This document shows positions 52,099 through 60,986 of a stretch of DNA of 64,000 bases, piece by piece. Under the pieces are notes generated by a model. That model worked only from the letters and a program-made list of their open reading frames with translations, had not been told where the DNA came from and ran no database searches. Numbering within the stretch: position 1 is the stretch's first letter; each line of letters begins with the position of its first letter. Source of the stretch: an uncultured Candidatus Saccharibacteria bacterium (GTDB lineage Bacteria > Patescibacteria > Saccharimonadia > Saccharimonadales > UBA4665); NCBI GenBank assembly GCA_946482285.1, contig CAMLQK010000001.1, positions 682,001 through 746,000 on the forward strand. The letters are read 5' to 3'. Made by a program: the position numbers and the translations under genes.

Positions 52099-52104
52099 TA
52101 TACT
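52099..52104 (+). promoter_or_regulatory. Extended -10, leaderless start of rnhB
   Basis: TGGTATACT ends 6 nt before the ATG at 52111; this places the start there rather than at 51916. Confidence 0.65.
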
Positions 52105-52110
52105 ACAACG

Positions 52111-52686
52111 ATGATAGTTGGGATTGATGAAGTCGGACGCGGGTGCATGGCGGGGCCATTGGTTGCCGGTGCAGTAGTGCTGGGCAAGCCAATTCGCGGC
52201 TTGAAAGACTCCAAAAAACTAACCCGTGAACAGCGAACAGTATTAGACATAAAAATACGCGATAGGGCCCTGGCGTATGGTCTGGGTTGGGTGATGCACG
52301 ATGAGCTTGACCGTGTGGGCATGACCCACGCAATTAGGCTTGCTATGGAACGCGCGCTACAGGCGGTGCAAGTAGAGTATGAACGCATAATTATTGATGG
52401 GAACTACAACTTCTTAAAACATATTTCTCGGACTGAAACGCTTATTAAGGCGGATGACACGATACCCGCCGTGAGTGCTGCTAGCATTTTGGCAAAGGTG
52501 GCTCGTGATAACTGGATGGTTGCGGCTGCCCAAGCTTATCCAGGCTATGGCTTTGAATCCCACGTTGGATATTGCACGCCTCAGCATCGCTCGGCCGTGC
52601 TTAGCCTGGGGGTATGCGACTTGCATCGCAAAACGTTTGCACCGGTCAAATTAGCGCTTGGCATTGATCCGGAGCCAGCGCTGTGA
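52111..52686 (+). CDS. rnhB: Ribonuclease HII
   Basis: 191 residues. The catalytic GIDEVGRG (4-11, Asp6 and Glu7), IIDGNYNF with the third acidic residue, PAVSAASILAKVARD and YGFESHVGYCTPQHRSAV. It removes RNA from RNA-DNA hybrids and ribonucleotides from DNA. Its TGA overlaps the GTG start of the next gene (GTGA). Confidence 0.95.
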   Translation: MIVGIDEVGRGCMAGPLVAGAVVLGKPIRGLKDSKKLTREQRTVLDIKIRDRALAYGLGWVMHDELDRVGMTHAIRLAMERALQAVQVEYERIIIDGNYNFLKHISRTETLIKADDTIPAVSAASILAKVARDNWMVAAAQAYPGYGFESHVGYCTPQHRSAVLSLGVCDLHRKTFAPVKLALGIDPEPAL

Positions 52687-53027
52687 CGACATTTGACACG
52701 GGTAGGAAAGCAGAGGCGGCTGCGGCCGCTTTTTTAGTGCGTAAAGGTTGTCAGCTTGTTGCGCAGAATTGGCGTACCCGAATGTGCGAAGTTGATATTA
52801 TTGCCGTACGAGAAGGGATAGTATATTTTTGTGAAGTTAAGTACCGCAGTACAGATAGGCAGGGAACAGGGATAGAGTACATTACGCCGCGGAAAATACG
52901 TCAAATGCGCTTTGCGGCTGAAAGTTGGGTCTACTGTCATGGCTGGAGAGGTGAGTATCAGCTATGTGCCATAGAGGTGAGCGGGCCAGCCTTCGTGATT
53001 ACTAACATCGTAAAAGATATCGAGTAA
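52683..53027 (+). CDS. yraN: YraN/UPF0102 endonuclease-like protein
   Basis: 114 residues with a GTG start overlapping rnhB. GRKAEAAAAAFLVRKGCQLV, then EVDIIAVREGIVYFCEVKYR carries the PD-(D/E)XK-like Asp, Glu and Lys of the UPF0102 family. rnhB-yraN is a common pairing in bacteria. The end is next to the stop of the convergent sigma factor gene. Confidence 0.9.
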   Translation: MTTFDTGRKAEAAAAAFLVRKGCQLVAQNWRTRMCEVDIIAVREGIVYFCEVKYRSTDRQGTGIEYITPRKIRQMRFAAESWVYCHGWRGEYQLCAIEVSGPAFVITNIVKDIE

Positions 53028-55340
53028 CTACTTTTTAAAGTGAGAAGGAATGTGGCCGCCCCAAACACCTGAGGTGACTGTTTCTTGTCCGGCAGTGGCT
53101 AAATCGTAACACTGTTGTTGTACGGGACAATCGTTGCAAATATTGTATTCTTGTCTGCTGGACGCACCTGTTCGCGGCCTTACTACCGCCTTGAATCCCT
53201 TCACAAAACACGAAGCTTGTGTTTGCCATTCAAAACGTGGAATGCTAGATGCCAACCCGTAATATGGGTGTCGCATGAGTGAACGCACGCGCTTGGCTGC
53301 TTTGGTTACGGTGGTGCGAGGCACGTCATAGTGCGAGGCTATTTCATCATGCGATAGATCGAGTACGCCTAAGCTAGACGCAAGAATTGCTTGCTCGTGC
53401 CCTTTTAAGTCGCCTAAAAGGCGCATTGCTGCCTCAGGCAAAACGGACAGGACATTGTCGGTAGTTGTATCTGAGATGATATCGTGCAGTGTGCCTTCTT
53501 TTTTAATAGCAGGGCTTGTGATGGGTTTGTCTAGGAGGACTTTGTTCACGTGTGGCCGACAGGCCATCTGAGCATTTACGACGCGGCGGATGGGTATGTC
53601 TGCAAAGAGAGCCAGCTCTGCCGCATTTGGATGGCGCCCTGTCTGGCGCTTGTATTCGTGGAGGTGGTACTGCAAAGGGGGAAGTAACCAGAACAGGTGT
53701 TCTGGTACGTCTGCTACGCCAGCCGCCTCTCGCATGATATTATTCTTTGCCGCCATAAAAGCGTAGGTGCTGAACTTGAAATTCTTAGTAGGGTCAAAAC
53801 CTCGGGCTGCGTGATTGATTCCAATAAGCGCAGCTTGAAGTCTGTCGTCGAAAGTCAAGAAGGCACGGGCAAATGGAACCTCATGTGTTGCCTTGAGGGC
53901 GAGCCGGATATTATGGCTGACAAGCATCGAAGTCGCTGTATATTTTTCTTCTGCTGAAGACTGCGGGTCCTGAATGATGGTCCCTAGCTCAAGCTCTTCT
54001 TCGTGCGAAAGTATGCGATGGTGACGAACTGCTTTGAGCCACGATGCATCAGCAGGGGCGCGTTCTTTATCGAATACCGAGCTAACCGAGAAAGCGTTTT
54101 CAGGTAGGGGTGTAAAGTACTCTAGCTCTTTTTCTCTTGTCGGTGCAAGACATGTAGTGTCTACGGCGGCCAGGTCTGGTGCCCCACGCAGTTCAAGCCG
54201 CTGCTGGGCGAAGCCATTGTGCGAGACTTCACTGACAGCAACGCCAGGCGCGTGGTTGACACACGAAGCCACAAGCGCTTCGGACACCTTTTGGCACTGA
54301 GCAATCACTGACAATCCGATACTAGTTTGCTCGCCTTTTAGCGCCTGTTTGGTTAGTGCGCATGATATACAGGCCTTAACTCTTTCGATTTTTTGTTGAT
54401 GCCGAATGAAAGCGTCAATTGTTGCCTGACCCTTTTCGGTTATAGTAACTGTATATCTAGCGTGAGACCCCTGGCCGCCTACATTCTGCCGGGTCAGATA
54501 GCCAAGTTCTTCTAAGCGCTGAAGCGCTGATTTGGCGGTTCCGGCATGTATGCCGGATTCGGAGCCCAGCAGATGCTGTGGGATGGTGTTTCCTTCGGCT
54601 GCTTTTGCAAGCCTGTCCAGGGTCGATAGTAATGACTGCTGAGCTGAAGCCAGCATGGCATAGGAGTCTATAGGTTCAATGTCTGACACCAGGCAACTGG
54701 CCCTTTCAGGGGGTGCTGGCAAAAATTTGCTGCCCTTTTCGGTTGGGGTAAACTGTTTTGGGTTCTGCCACCCTTTGCCTCGGTGTTTAACACTTGCATC
54801 GATTTTTTGCAGGGCACCGACTTCAACAAATCTTTTTAGGGTAGTGTTGATTTGCGTTGGAGAGCGCTGGTTGCAGCTTGCTATATCGCCAGTACGAGGT
54901 TCTTTACCTTGGGATACCAGACAACTAATGCATCGAAGGAAACTGCGCTGCATGGGTGTCGCACCTCTGTAGGGGTTTTGTTGTGCTTCTATCTCTTCTT
55001 TGCACGGCTCCCATCCTTCTCGTAGGAGTGCAGTGCCCGCCTCTGTTATAGTGTGCTCGTTTGTTGAAGGGCGTTTAGTCCCAACTGGCGAAGACGAAAC
55101 TCTGGCGCGGACTTCTGCGTAGCCATGGTTGACGTAGGTGTTCATGATTTCACGTACAGTACCTTTAAGTAACCCAGTGCACTGCTGGATAGAGCGTATG
55201 GCGTCAGGGGTAAACGTTTCGCCTTGGCTCGTTTTACATGCAAGGCACCCCAACACATCAAGACGTTTTTCAGTCAGGGTTATCTCAGTGTGGGGTGCGG
55301 TGTCAGCAACAAATCCAGAATCAATAGGTACGTGTTCCAC
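53028..55340 (-). CDS. Composite sigma-70 factor with winged helices and WhiB domain
   Basis: 770 residues with a GTG start; no upstream ATG is in frame. Four winged-helix-like repeats fill residues about 20-397. Repeats 1, 2 and 4 hold cysteines C32xxC35/C54/C113, C137xxC140/C156/C216 and C324xxC327/C349/C397; repeat 3 has none. Sigma region 1.2/2 spans about 432-540 (GFDPTKNFKFSTYAFMAAKN), region 3 about 548-610 and region 4 about 640-692 (LSHDEIASHYDVPRTTVTKA). A WhiB signature closes the protein: C711, then CNDCPVQQQC (C735, C738, C744) and GVWGG (758-762). WhiB proteins normally bind SigA region 4 as separate chains; here they are fused. Likely a redox-responsive sigma factor; no other sigma gene is in view. 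Confidence 0.88.
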   Translation of the reverse strand: MEHVPIDSGFVADTAPHTEITLTEKRLDVLGCLACKTSQGETFTPDAIRSIQQCTGLLKGTVREIMNTYVNHGYAEVRARVSSSPVGTKRPSTNEHTITEAGTALLREGWEPCKEEIEAQQNPYRGATPMQRSFLRCISCLVSQGKEPRTGDIASCNQRSPTQINTTLKRFVEVGALQKIDASVKHRGKGWQNPKQFTPTEKGSKFLPAPPERASCLVSDIEPIDSYAMLASAQQSLLSTLDRLAKAAEGNTIPQHLLGSESGIHAGTAKSALQRLEELGYLTRQNVGGQGSHARYTVTITEKGQATIDAFIRHQQKIERVKACISCALTKQALKGEQTSIGLSVIAQCQKVSEALVASCVNHAPGVAVSEVSHNGFAQQRLELRGAPDLAAVDTTCLAPTREKELEYFTPLPENAFSVSSVFDKERAPADASWLKAVRHHRILSHEEELELGTIIQDPQSSAEEKYTATSMLVSHNIRLALKATHEVPFARAFLTFDDRLQAALIGINHAARGFDPTKNFKFSTYAFMAAKNNIMREAAGVADVPEHLFWLLPPLQYHLHEYKRQTGRHPNAAELALFADIPIRRVVNAQMACRPHVNKVLLDKPITSPAIKKEGTLHDIISDTTTDNVLSVLPEAAMRLLGDLKGHEQAILASSLGVLDLSHDEIASHYDVPRTTVTKAAKRVRSLMRHPYYGLASSIPRFEWQTQASCFVKGFKAVVRPRTGASSRQEYNICNDCPVQQQCYDLATAGQETVTSGVWGGHIPSHFKK

Positions 55341-55375
55341 AATGCTCTGTTTAAAACGGTTTGCTAGATGGAGTT

Positions 55376-57934
55376 CTATGAATTATGGAAAAATTGCTTG
55401 ATTGCGTCAAGGTCTCGCTTGCGCCATTCTGATTGCCATTCGATCATTTCGATACCTTGCTTGATGGACCGCTCAAGTGCGGGCTCGCTGACAGATTCGA
55501 AAAACTTTGTGTAAACGGGAAGGAAGTCTGCATCACTGAAAGAGCGGGCGGCATAGACAGGCATGCGGTAATAGGCCAGGTCGCTGCCAAGGTTTTTGGC
55601 AATCCAGTCCCAGTTTTGCACCAGCCAGTCCCAGGTTTTTGTGCGGGCGTGACGATTGCCGAAGCTGTAGGCAACCCAGTACATAACATCTTGCAAGCGC
55701 ACGGTATCGGTAGTGATGAGTCCAAGCGCACGTTCGATAAGTTCTGGCTGGCGGAAGTCGGTAAGTGCCATGGCAAGAGTCACCCGTTCTTCGCTAGAGC
55801 TAGTTTCGTTGTGTAGCTTGAGCAGTTTTTCAAACGTTGCTTCATTGCCCAGGCGTGCTGCCGTTGTGTAAATAATACCCCGGAGGTCGGGTTCAATATC
55901 TTCAGGTTTTGCCATTGCATCGAACTGGCGTAGCGCTTCTTTCACAACAGCCTCATCATCGGCAATCGCCGCCATGCCAATAATGAGCGGCCGGAGTAAC
56001 TTGTCGAAGTGCGTGTCGGTTTCTTGTTTTTTCCATCCTAAGCGGTCGAATTGCTTGCGCACGAGATTTCGGGTGTATGGCTTCATTGCTTCGCGTAATT
56101 CGTCATCGTTCATAGTGCTGCGGATGGCACTGATGTTGGCAACAATAATGTCCCACACAACACTGTTGTCTTCAGCTTTGTAAGATGACAGTAAATCGAG
56201 CGCATCCGTAGTCGGACTATAACCGGCTTTGGCGCTTTCAAAGGCATCGCCAAGCAAGCCGAGTCTATCTAAGGGGCTTAGGCTTCCGTTCTCAACAAGG
56301 GCAGCCAGGCGGCTGACATGCTCCTTGTTGTAGACAACCCGGTAAAAGCCACTTCGTTCATGGTTCAGATGGAATGTGTCAACTTCTCCAGTGATAGCGC
56401 TCTCCATCGAGGCTTTTTGCATAACATCATGCTGCTTTTCGCCGTCACGCAGTGGGATTGGCCACAAGGTTTTCTTGTCTGCTGCTTTATTGAGCGGATT
56501 TATGAGGAAGGGCTTTTGCGTAAGTGATAGTTTTTTGCCGTTAACTGCTGCTTGGACAATCGGGTAGCCAGCTTCGCCGGTCCAACTACCCATAAAACTT
56601 CTAACAGGCTTTTTAGACACTGCTTCAAGGGCTTCCCACAGGTCAACTGTATCGGTATTGCCGTACTGGTGCTGTTTTAGGTAGTGGCGAAGGCCATCGC
56701 GAAATGCGTCAGCCCCGAGGTGCTGGTATAGCATGTGAATAACACTAGAGCCCTTGCTGTAACTAATGGCGTCAAATATGGTGCGGATTTCGTCTGGATG
56801 GTGAATAGGCGCTTCTATGGGGTGGGTATTTTCGAGCGAGTCAAGTTTAAGCGCGCCTTGCTGTTCGTCGACAATAAACTGTGTCCACATATTCCATTCC
56901 GGGAAGTTGTAGTCGGTAGCTAGGTATTCAATCCAGCTCGCAAAGCCTTCGTTCAGCCATAAGTCGGTCCACCAGCGCATCGTCACGAGGTTGCCAAACC
57001 ATTGGTGGGCAAGCTCATGCGCTACAACCATCGCAACATACTGCTTGGTTGAAAGGCTTGTGTTGGCCGGGTCTACAATCAGGCAGTGTTCGCGGAAAGT
57101 AATGCAGCCCCAGTTTTCCATGGCGCCGCTTGCAAAGTCGGGCAAAGCTAGTAAGTCGCATTTTGCGAGCGGGTAAGGGATGTCAAAGTATTCGGTAAAG
57201 AAGTCTAGCGTCTTGACAGCTACATCAAGCGCAAAGTCGGTGTGCGCCACATTGTCTGGGGTGGCGTAAGTGCGTATGGTGACACCATGCCGAGTAGTTG
57301 CTTCTTTATATCCCATTTCACCGTATACGAATGCCAAAAGGTATGTTGACATCTTGGGCGTGGTCTCGAAGGCGGTTATGATGCTCTCGCCGTCCTCTGT
57401 TTGCGTTTTGATGGGCGTGTTGGCTACGACAGGTTCGCCTTTGGGGCTGGTTAGGATCAGGTCGAACGTTGCTTTCGCTTCGGGTTCGTCAATGCAAGGG
57501 AATGCTTCGCGGGCGTGATGGCTCTCGAATTGCGTTGCGATAAGCTGCTTTTCTTTGCCGTCATGCATGAAGGTACAAGGGTATACGCCCTCCATTTGCC
57601 GGGTGATGACCCCTTTGAATTCCATGGTGACTGTGTAGTCGCCGGGATATAGCTGTTCGGTTGTGTGTAATCGGATTTCATCGAGCTTGCGCTGGTGGTT
57701 GATCCGCTCAATGTCAACTGGCTGGCTGGCTTTCTTATCGTGCTTTACAACAGTTGCTTTGGTAATGGTAAGCCCATTCTGATGGAATGTTAGCCGCTGA
57801 CTTGGCCGCCCAACTTTTTTGCCGCGGACTGTAACTGTACCAGACAGTTGCATTGTGTCGCGGTTGGGATGTAGCGAAACTTCATAATGTTCTGGATGAA
57901 AACCCTCAAAGAGACGTGTGACTTTTTTGCTCAT
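55376..57934 (-). CDS. pepN: M1-family aminopeptidase
   Basis: 852 residues: N-terminal beta domain, GAMENWG (270-276), zinc site HELAHQWFGN (306-315) with the third ligand in NEGFAS (Glu329) and a long C-terminal ERAP1-like helical domain. No signal peptide. It trims N-terminal residues from peptides, useful for an organism that imports amino acids. It lies 36 bases upstream of the composite sigma gene and 39 bases behind an alpha/beta hydrolase, in one probable operon. Confidence 0.95.
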   Translation of the reverse strand: MSKKVTRLFEGFHPEHYEVSLHPNRDTMQLSGTVTVRGKKVGRPSQRLTFHQNGLTITKATVVKHDKKASQPVDIERINHQRKLDEIRLHTTEQLYPGDYTVTMEFKGVITRQMEGVYPCTFMHDGKEKQLIATQFESHHAREAFPCIDEPEAKATFDLILTSPKGEPVVANTPIKTQTEDGESIITAFETTPKMSTYLLAFVYGEMGYKEATTRHGVTIRTYATPDNVAHTDFALDVAVKTLDFFTEYFDIPYPLAKCDLLALPDFASGAMENWGCITFREHCLIVDPANTSLSTKQYVAMVVAHELAHQWFGNLVTMRWWTDLWLNEGFASWIEYLATDYNFPEWNMWTQFIVDEQQGALKLDSLENTHPIEAPIHHPDEIRTIFDAISYSKGSSVIHMLYQHLGADAFRDGLRHYLKQHQYGNTDTVDLWEALEAVSKKPVRSFMGSWTGEAGYPIVQAAVNGKKLSLTQKPFLINPLNKAADKKTLWPIPLRDGEKQHDVMQKASMESAITGEVDTFHLNHERSGFYRVVYNKEHVSRLAALVENGSLSPLDRLGLLGDAFESAKAGYSPTTDALDLLSSYKAEDNSVVWDIIVANISAIRSTMNDDELREAMKPYTRNLVRKQFDRLGWKKQETDTHFDKLLRPLIIGMAAIADDEAVVKEALRQFDAMAKPEDIEPDLRGIIYTTAARLGNEATFEKLLKLHNETSSSEERVTLAMALTDFRQPELIERALGLITTDTVRLQDVMYWVAYSFGNRHARTKTWDWLVQNWDWIAKNLGSDLAYYRMPVYAARSFSDADFLPVYTKFFESVSEPALERSIKQGIEMIEWQSEWRKRDLDAIKQFFHNS

Positions 57935-57973
57935 TGTTCCATTCTAGCATAGGTCAGGCGTGACGGGCTGTTT

Positions 57974-59032
57974 TTAACGGAGTAATTTCTGGTGCAGGGC
58001 GGCTTTAAAAAATTCAGCCAATACTGTAGACGCCATCCGAGTGATAGTGTGTGTGCCCGGGAAGATGTAATGCTCGAACGTAGTATGCGGATTGCGGTTT
58101 TGCGCCATGGCGACGGTATCCCGCATGTCATGTATGTCGTTAAGGGCGCTGTGTTCGGGCGAAAGAACTACAACCCGCCCAACGTTTCGCAAGTTGCGGA
58201 GATCGCGGCCTAAATGTGGGCGCGCCATTGCGGCTACTTCTCCGTGGTAAAAGTCATAAGCAGCCAACGGGTCGCGTCGCACAAAAGCTTTAATGTATGG
58301 CAGGCTTGTGCGTGACGGTGCGTTATCCATAACGTGTACATGTTGTGCATCCAAGGAGTTGGCGCGGTATTGGTCGCCATGCTGCTTTTCGGTGATCCTA
58401 AAACGTTGCTTAAATGTTTTTACCCCAAGGTCGCTGCTGCCCGGTGGGTCAAATAAGATGAGGTTGCCTACCTTTTTGCCCAAATGAGCGGCCAGCGAGA
58501 TTGCTGACCGTGCACCAGTACTTGTGCCGAGTACGTCAATGGTTTCTGCTGTCTTCACGAACGGATGCGCATGCATGAGTGATGCTAGATGCTGCCCTGC
58601 TTTCGTAAAACTACCCGTTTTGAGCATTTGCATACGCACAGCCATTGGCCATCTGCTTGACGGCTTTTCAGTACCATGCCCGGGCATTGTCAGGCTAGTG
58701 ATTGTGTGGTCAGGCAGGGCTTGGGCTATGCGATGGGCTTCATGGCGGGTGACCTGGTTCTCGATTGTGCCACCCCACGCTTGGGCGTGGATAACTAGTT
58801 TATTGGTGTCACGCACTATGCTGTGGCTGGCGAGTGACCCATAGCGGCTATCTGTTAACTTGGCTGATGTGAAAGGCGCAAGCGTTTCTGGAAGCGGCGC
58901 AGGGTTAAAGGCAGCGGCTGGTATGTGCAGGGTTTGCTCTATAGCTGTCCAGGCTCCGTCTGGAGCTAGGATGTGGCGCTGGATAGGTAGATAACCTTGG
59001 TTTGCAAATGAATATGGTACGCTGTTTTCCAT
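57974..59032 (-). CDS. Alpha/beta hydrolase
   Basis: 352 residues. A hydrolase core from about residue 78 with the nucleophile elbow DVLGTSTGARSAISLAAHLG (Ser171), an Asp region (SPEHSALNDIHD) and a catalytic-type His in FPGTHTITRM. The N-terminal 75 residues are a separate extension. No signal peptide. The substrate is unknown. First gene of the minus-strand trio ending in the sigma factor. Confidence 0.85.
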   Translation of the reverse strand: MENSVPYSFANQGYLPIQRHILAPDGAWTAIEQTLHIPAAAFNPAPLPETLAPFTSAKLTDSRYGSLASHSIVRDTNKLVIHAQAWGGTIENQVTRHEAHRIAQALPDHTITSLTMPGHGTEKPSSRWPMAVRMQMLKTGSFTKAGQHLASLMHAHPFVKTAETIDVLGTSTGARSAISLAAHLGKKVGNLILFDPPGSSDLGVKTFKQRFRITEKQHGDQYRANSLDAQHVHVMDNAPSRTSLPYIKAFVRRDPLAAYDFYHGEVAAMARPHLGRDLRNLRNVGRVVVLSPEHSALNDIHDMRDTVAMAQNRNPHTTFEHYIFPGTHTITRMASTVLAEFFKAALHQKLLR

Positions 59033-59038
59033 ACCGTC

Positions 59039-59044
59039 AGCATA
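59039..59044 (-). promoter_or_regulatory. -10 element, leaderless start
   Basis: On the minus strand TATGCT (59044-59039) ends 6 nt before the hydrolase ATG. Confidence 0.5.
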
Positions 59045-59114
59045 AGCAATATCGCCCTGTTTGCAAATACGCCAGGGTGGCTATTAATACTTTTTTAATG
59101 TGTGTCGAGCGGGT

Positions 59115-59143
59115 TTGACATTTAGAACTAACTCAGCTATGAT
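59115..59143 (+). promoter_or_regulatory. Promoter of nusA
   Basis: Perfect TTGACA (59115-59120), 17-base spacer, TATGAT (59138-59143), then a leader of about 65-70 nt. Confidence 0.75.
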
Positions 59144-59154
59144 TAAGGGGATTG

Positions 59155-59179
59155 GTCGGCCGCGGTGGTCGACTTTTTT
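59155..59179 (+). terminator. Terminator-like attenuator in nusA leader
   Basis: GTCGGCC and GGTCGAC form a 7-bp stem (one G-U) with a 5-nt loop and six T, between the promoter and the nusA ATG. A terminator here would let NusA tune its own synthesis. Confidence 0.6.
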
Positions 59180-59215
59180 CGTATAAACAGCCCATAAATC
59201 GAAAGGATGATTATA

Positions 59216-60385
59216 ATGGACTTTGACATGAAACAGCTGGCTTTGGCACTCAAAGCTATTGCCGAAGAAAAGAACCTCCCAGAAGATACTGTCCAGGAAG
59301 TTGTAGAGCAAGCACTTGCCGCTGCTTACCGCCGTGACTACGGCGACCGCGAGCAAGAAGTCCGCGTCACAATGAACCTTAACACTGGTGACGTAGATGC
59401 GTACGTTACGAAAGAGGTTGTTGAGCGCGTTGGCGACCCAGCCTACGAAATCAGTCTCGCAGACGCACAAGTGATGCAAAAAAATATCCAAATTGGCGAA
59501 ACCGTGGAAGTACACGAACAGGTTAAGAACTTTGGCCGTGTTGCAGCGCAGACCGCTAAGCAGGTTATTCTACAGCGTTTGCGCGAAGCTGAGCGCGAGA
59601 TCGTAATGAACGAGTACGAAGACAAGATCGGTACCGTCATTAACGCATTGGTCAGCCGCGTCGAAGGCAATATTGTCCGTGTCGACCTCGGTAAGGCCCA
59701 GGGCATTATGCCCCGCTCAGAACAAATTCAGGGCGAACGCTACTACCCAGGCCAGCGCCTTAAGGTATTTCTGAAGGACGTTGAGCGTGGTATGCGTGGC
59801 CCGCAGTTAATTGTTTCCCGCGGTTCAACTCAATTTATTGAGTGGCTATTCCGTGCAGAAGTTCCAGAAATGGAATCAGGTGCAGTTGAAATCAAGAGTA
59901 TTGCCCGCGAAGCTGGTATCCGTACTAAGCTTGCCGTACACAGTACTGTTCCTGGCGTAGATCCTGTTGGTACTTTTGTGGGCGGCCATGGTACTCGTGT
60001 GAACGCCGTAATGAGCGAAATTGGTGAGCAGGAAAAGATTGACATCATTGTTTGGGATGATGACACCGTCGCATACATCACCAATGCGCTGAGCCCAACG
60101 AAGGTTGCTAAGGTAACGCTTGTAGCTGGTGAGCAAAAGAAGGCTGTTGTAAGCGTTCCGGAAGACCAGTTGAGCATTGCTATCGGCAAGGGCGGCCAGA
60201 ACGTACGCCTAGCAAGTAAGTTAACGGGCTATGAACTTGATATCGAAGCTGAAAAACAGCCAGCAAGCGTTGCTAAAGATGTTGAACCAACCGTTAACGT
60301 CACAAAGCCTGCAGCTCCAAAGCTGAAAAAGAAGACTGAACTAGAAAATAGCCTGCTTGAAGCTATCGAAGAGCACGGCGAATAA
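59216..60385 (+). CDS. nusA: Transcription factor NusA
   Basis: 389 residues from the ATG at 59216; AAAGG lies 9 bases upstream, while the in-frame ATG at 59207 has no room for a Shine-Dalgarno. The N-terminal RNA polymerase-binding domain, S1 domain (about 135-200), and KH1/KH2 domains (VGTFVGGHGTRVNAVMSEIG, LSIAIGKGGQNVRLASKLTG) are present. It lacks the acidic repeats of proteobacterial NusA. It controls pausing and termination. Confidence 0.95.
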   Translation: MDFDMKQLALALKAIAEEKNLPEDTVQEVVEQALAAAYRRDYGDREQEVRVTMNLNTGDVDAYVTKEVVERVGDPAYEISLADAQVMQKNIQIGETVEVHEQVKNFGRVAAQTAKQVILQRLREAEREIVMNEYEDKIGTVINALVSRVEGNIVRVDLGKAQGIMPRSEQIQGERYYPGQRLKVFLKDVERGMRGPQLIVSRGSTQFIEWLFRAEVPEMESGAVEIKSIAREAGIRTKLAVHSTVPGVDPVGTFVGGHGTRVNAVMSEIGEQEKIDIIVWDDDTVAYITNALSPTKVAKVTLVAGEQKKAVVSVPEDQLSIAIGKGGQNVRLASKLTGYELDIEAEKQPASVAKDVEPTVNVTKPAAPKLKKKTELENSLLEAIEEHGE

Positions 60386-60406
60386 TCCGCGCTGGACATC
60401 TAGGTT

Positions 60407-60856
60407 ATGATGCCGCATGAATTTTTGGGGGCAGGCGACGGCATGCTCTCTATAATGAATGATATACAGAATGACGGTGACGAGATACTGGCCGCAGGTT
60501 ATACGGCCTTTCCGGAGCACTCAATTGATTTTCCAGAAGGCGACAAGCAAATTGGGATAATCGTTTGGAGTGAAAAATCCTTTCTGCAAGCTATGGTATT
60601 TGAGGCAGGAATGCAGTACTGTCCAAACGGTAATTACGACGACAAAACTATCCAAGTTTCGGCAGTGCCGGATAGCATTGGGGATGTCACAGAGGTAGTG
60701 CTCGAAGGTTCACGCCGACAGTTTCCTGGCCCACATTATAAAGTTACAGTCCCGCATAACTTCGAGGGTGTAACACCCAATGAATACTACGTATGGAAGC
60801 CGGATAAGCCCGTGACACATCCGTTGGGCCACCTGGCCGTTGCTTCTGAACAATAG
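60407..60856 (+). CDS. Unknown protein, 149 aa
   Basis: Starts 21 bases after nusA; later ATGs at 60410 and 60443 are possible starts. No membrane helix or motif recognised. The middle is a beta-rich region (KQIGIIVWSEKSFLQAMVFE) and the end is rich in Pro and His (KPDKPVTHPLGHLAV). Function unknown. Confidence 0.7.
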   Translation: MMPHEFLGAGDGMLSIMNDIQNDGDEILAAGYTAFPEHSIDFPEGDKQIGIIVWSEKSFLQAMVFEAGMQYCPNGNYDDKTIQVSAVPDSIGDVTEVVLEGSRRQFPGPHYKVTVPHNFEGVTPNEYYVWKPDKPVTHPLGHLAVASEQ

Positions 60857-60885
60857 CGCCTAAAGTGTAGCTGAAAACATTGTAA

Positions 60886-60912
60886 TTAGCACTCTTGACT
60901 GGGGAGTGCTAA
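60886..60912. promoter_or_regulatory. CIRCE operator (HrcA site)
   Basis: TTAGCACTC, 9 bases, GAGTGCTAA: a perfect match to the CIRCE consensus recognised by the heat-shock repressor HrcA. It overlaps the clpC promoter. Confidence 0.93.
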
Positions 60913-60923
60913 TTACGTATTAT
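60895..60923 (+). promoter_or_regulatory. Promoter of clpC within CIRCE
   Basis: TTGACT (60895-60900) lies in the CIRCE loop, followed by a 17-base spacer and TATTAT (60918-60923). HrcA binding would block polymerase directly. Confidence 0.75.
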
Positions 60924-60986
60924 GGAAATAATGACGATTGACTCGCAATGTAATGTACGCAAAACAGTGCCAGGAGGGCAGCAATA

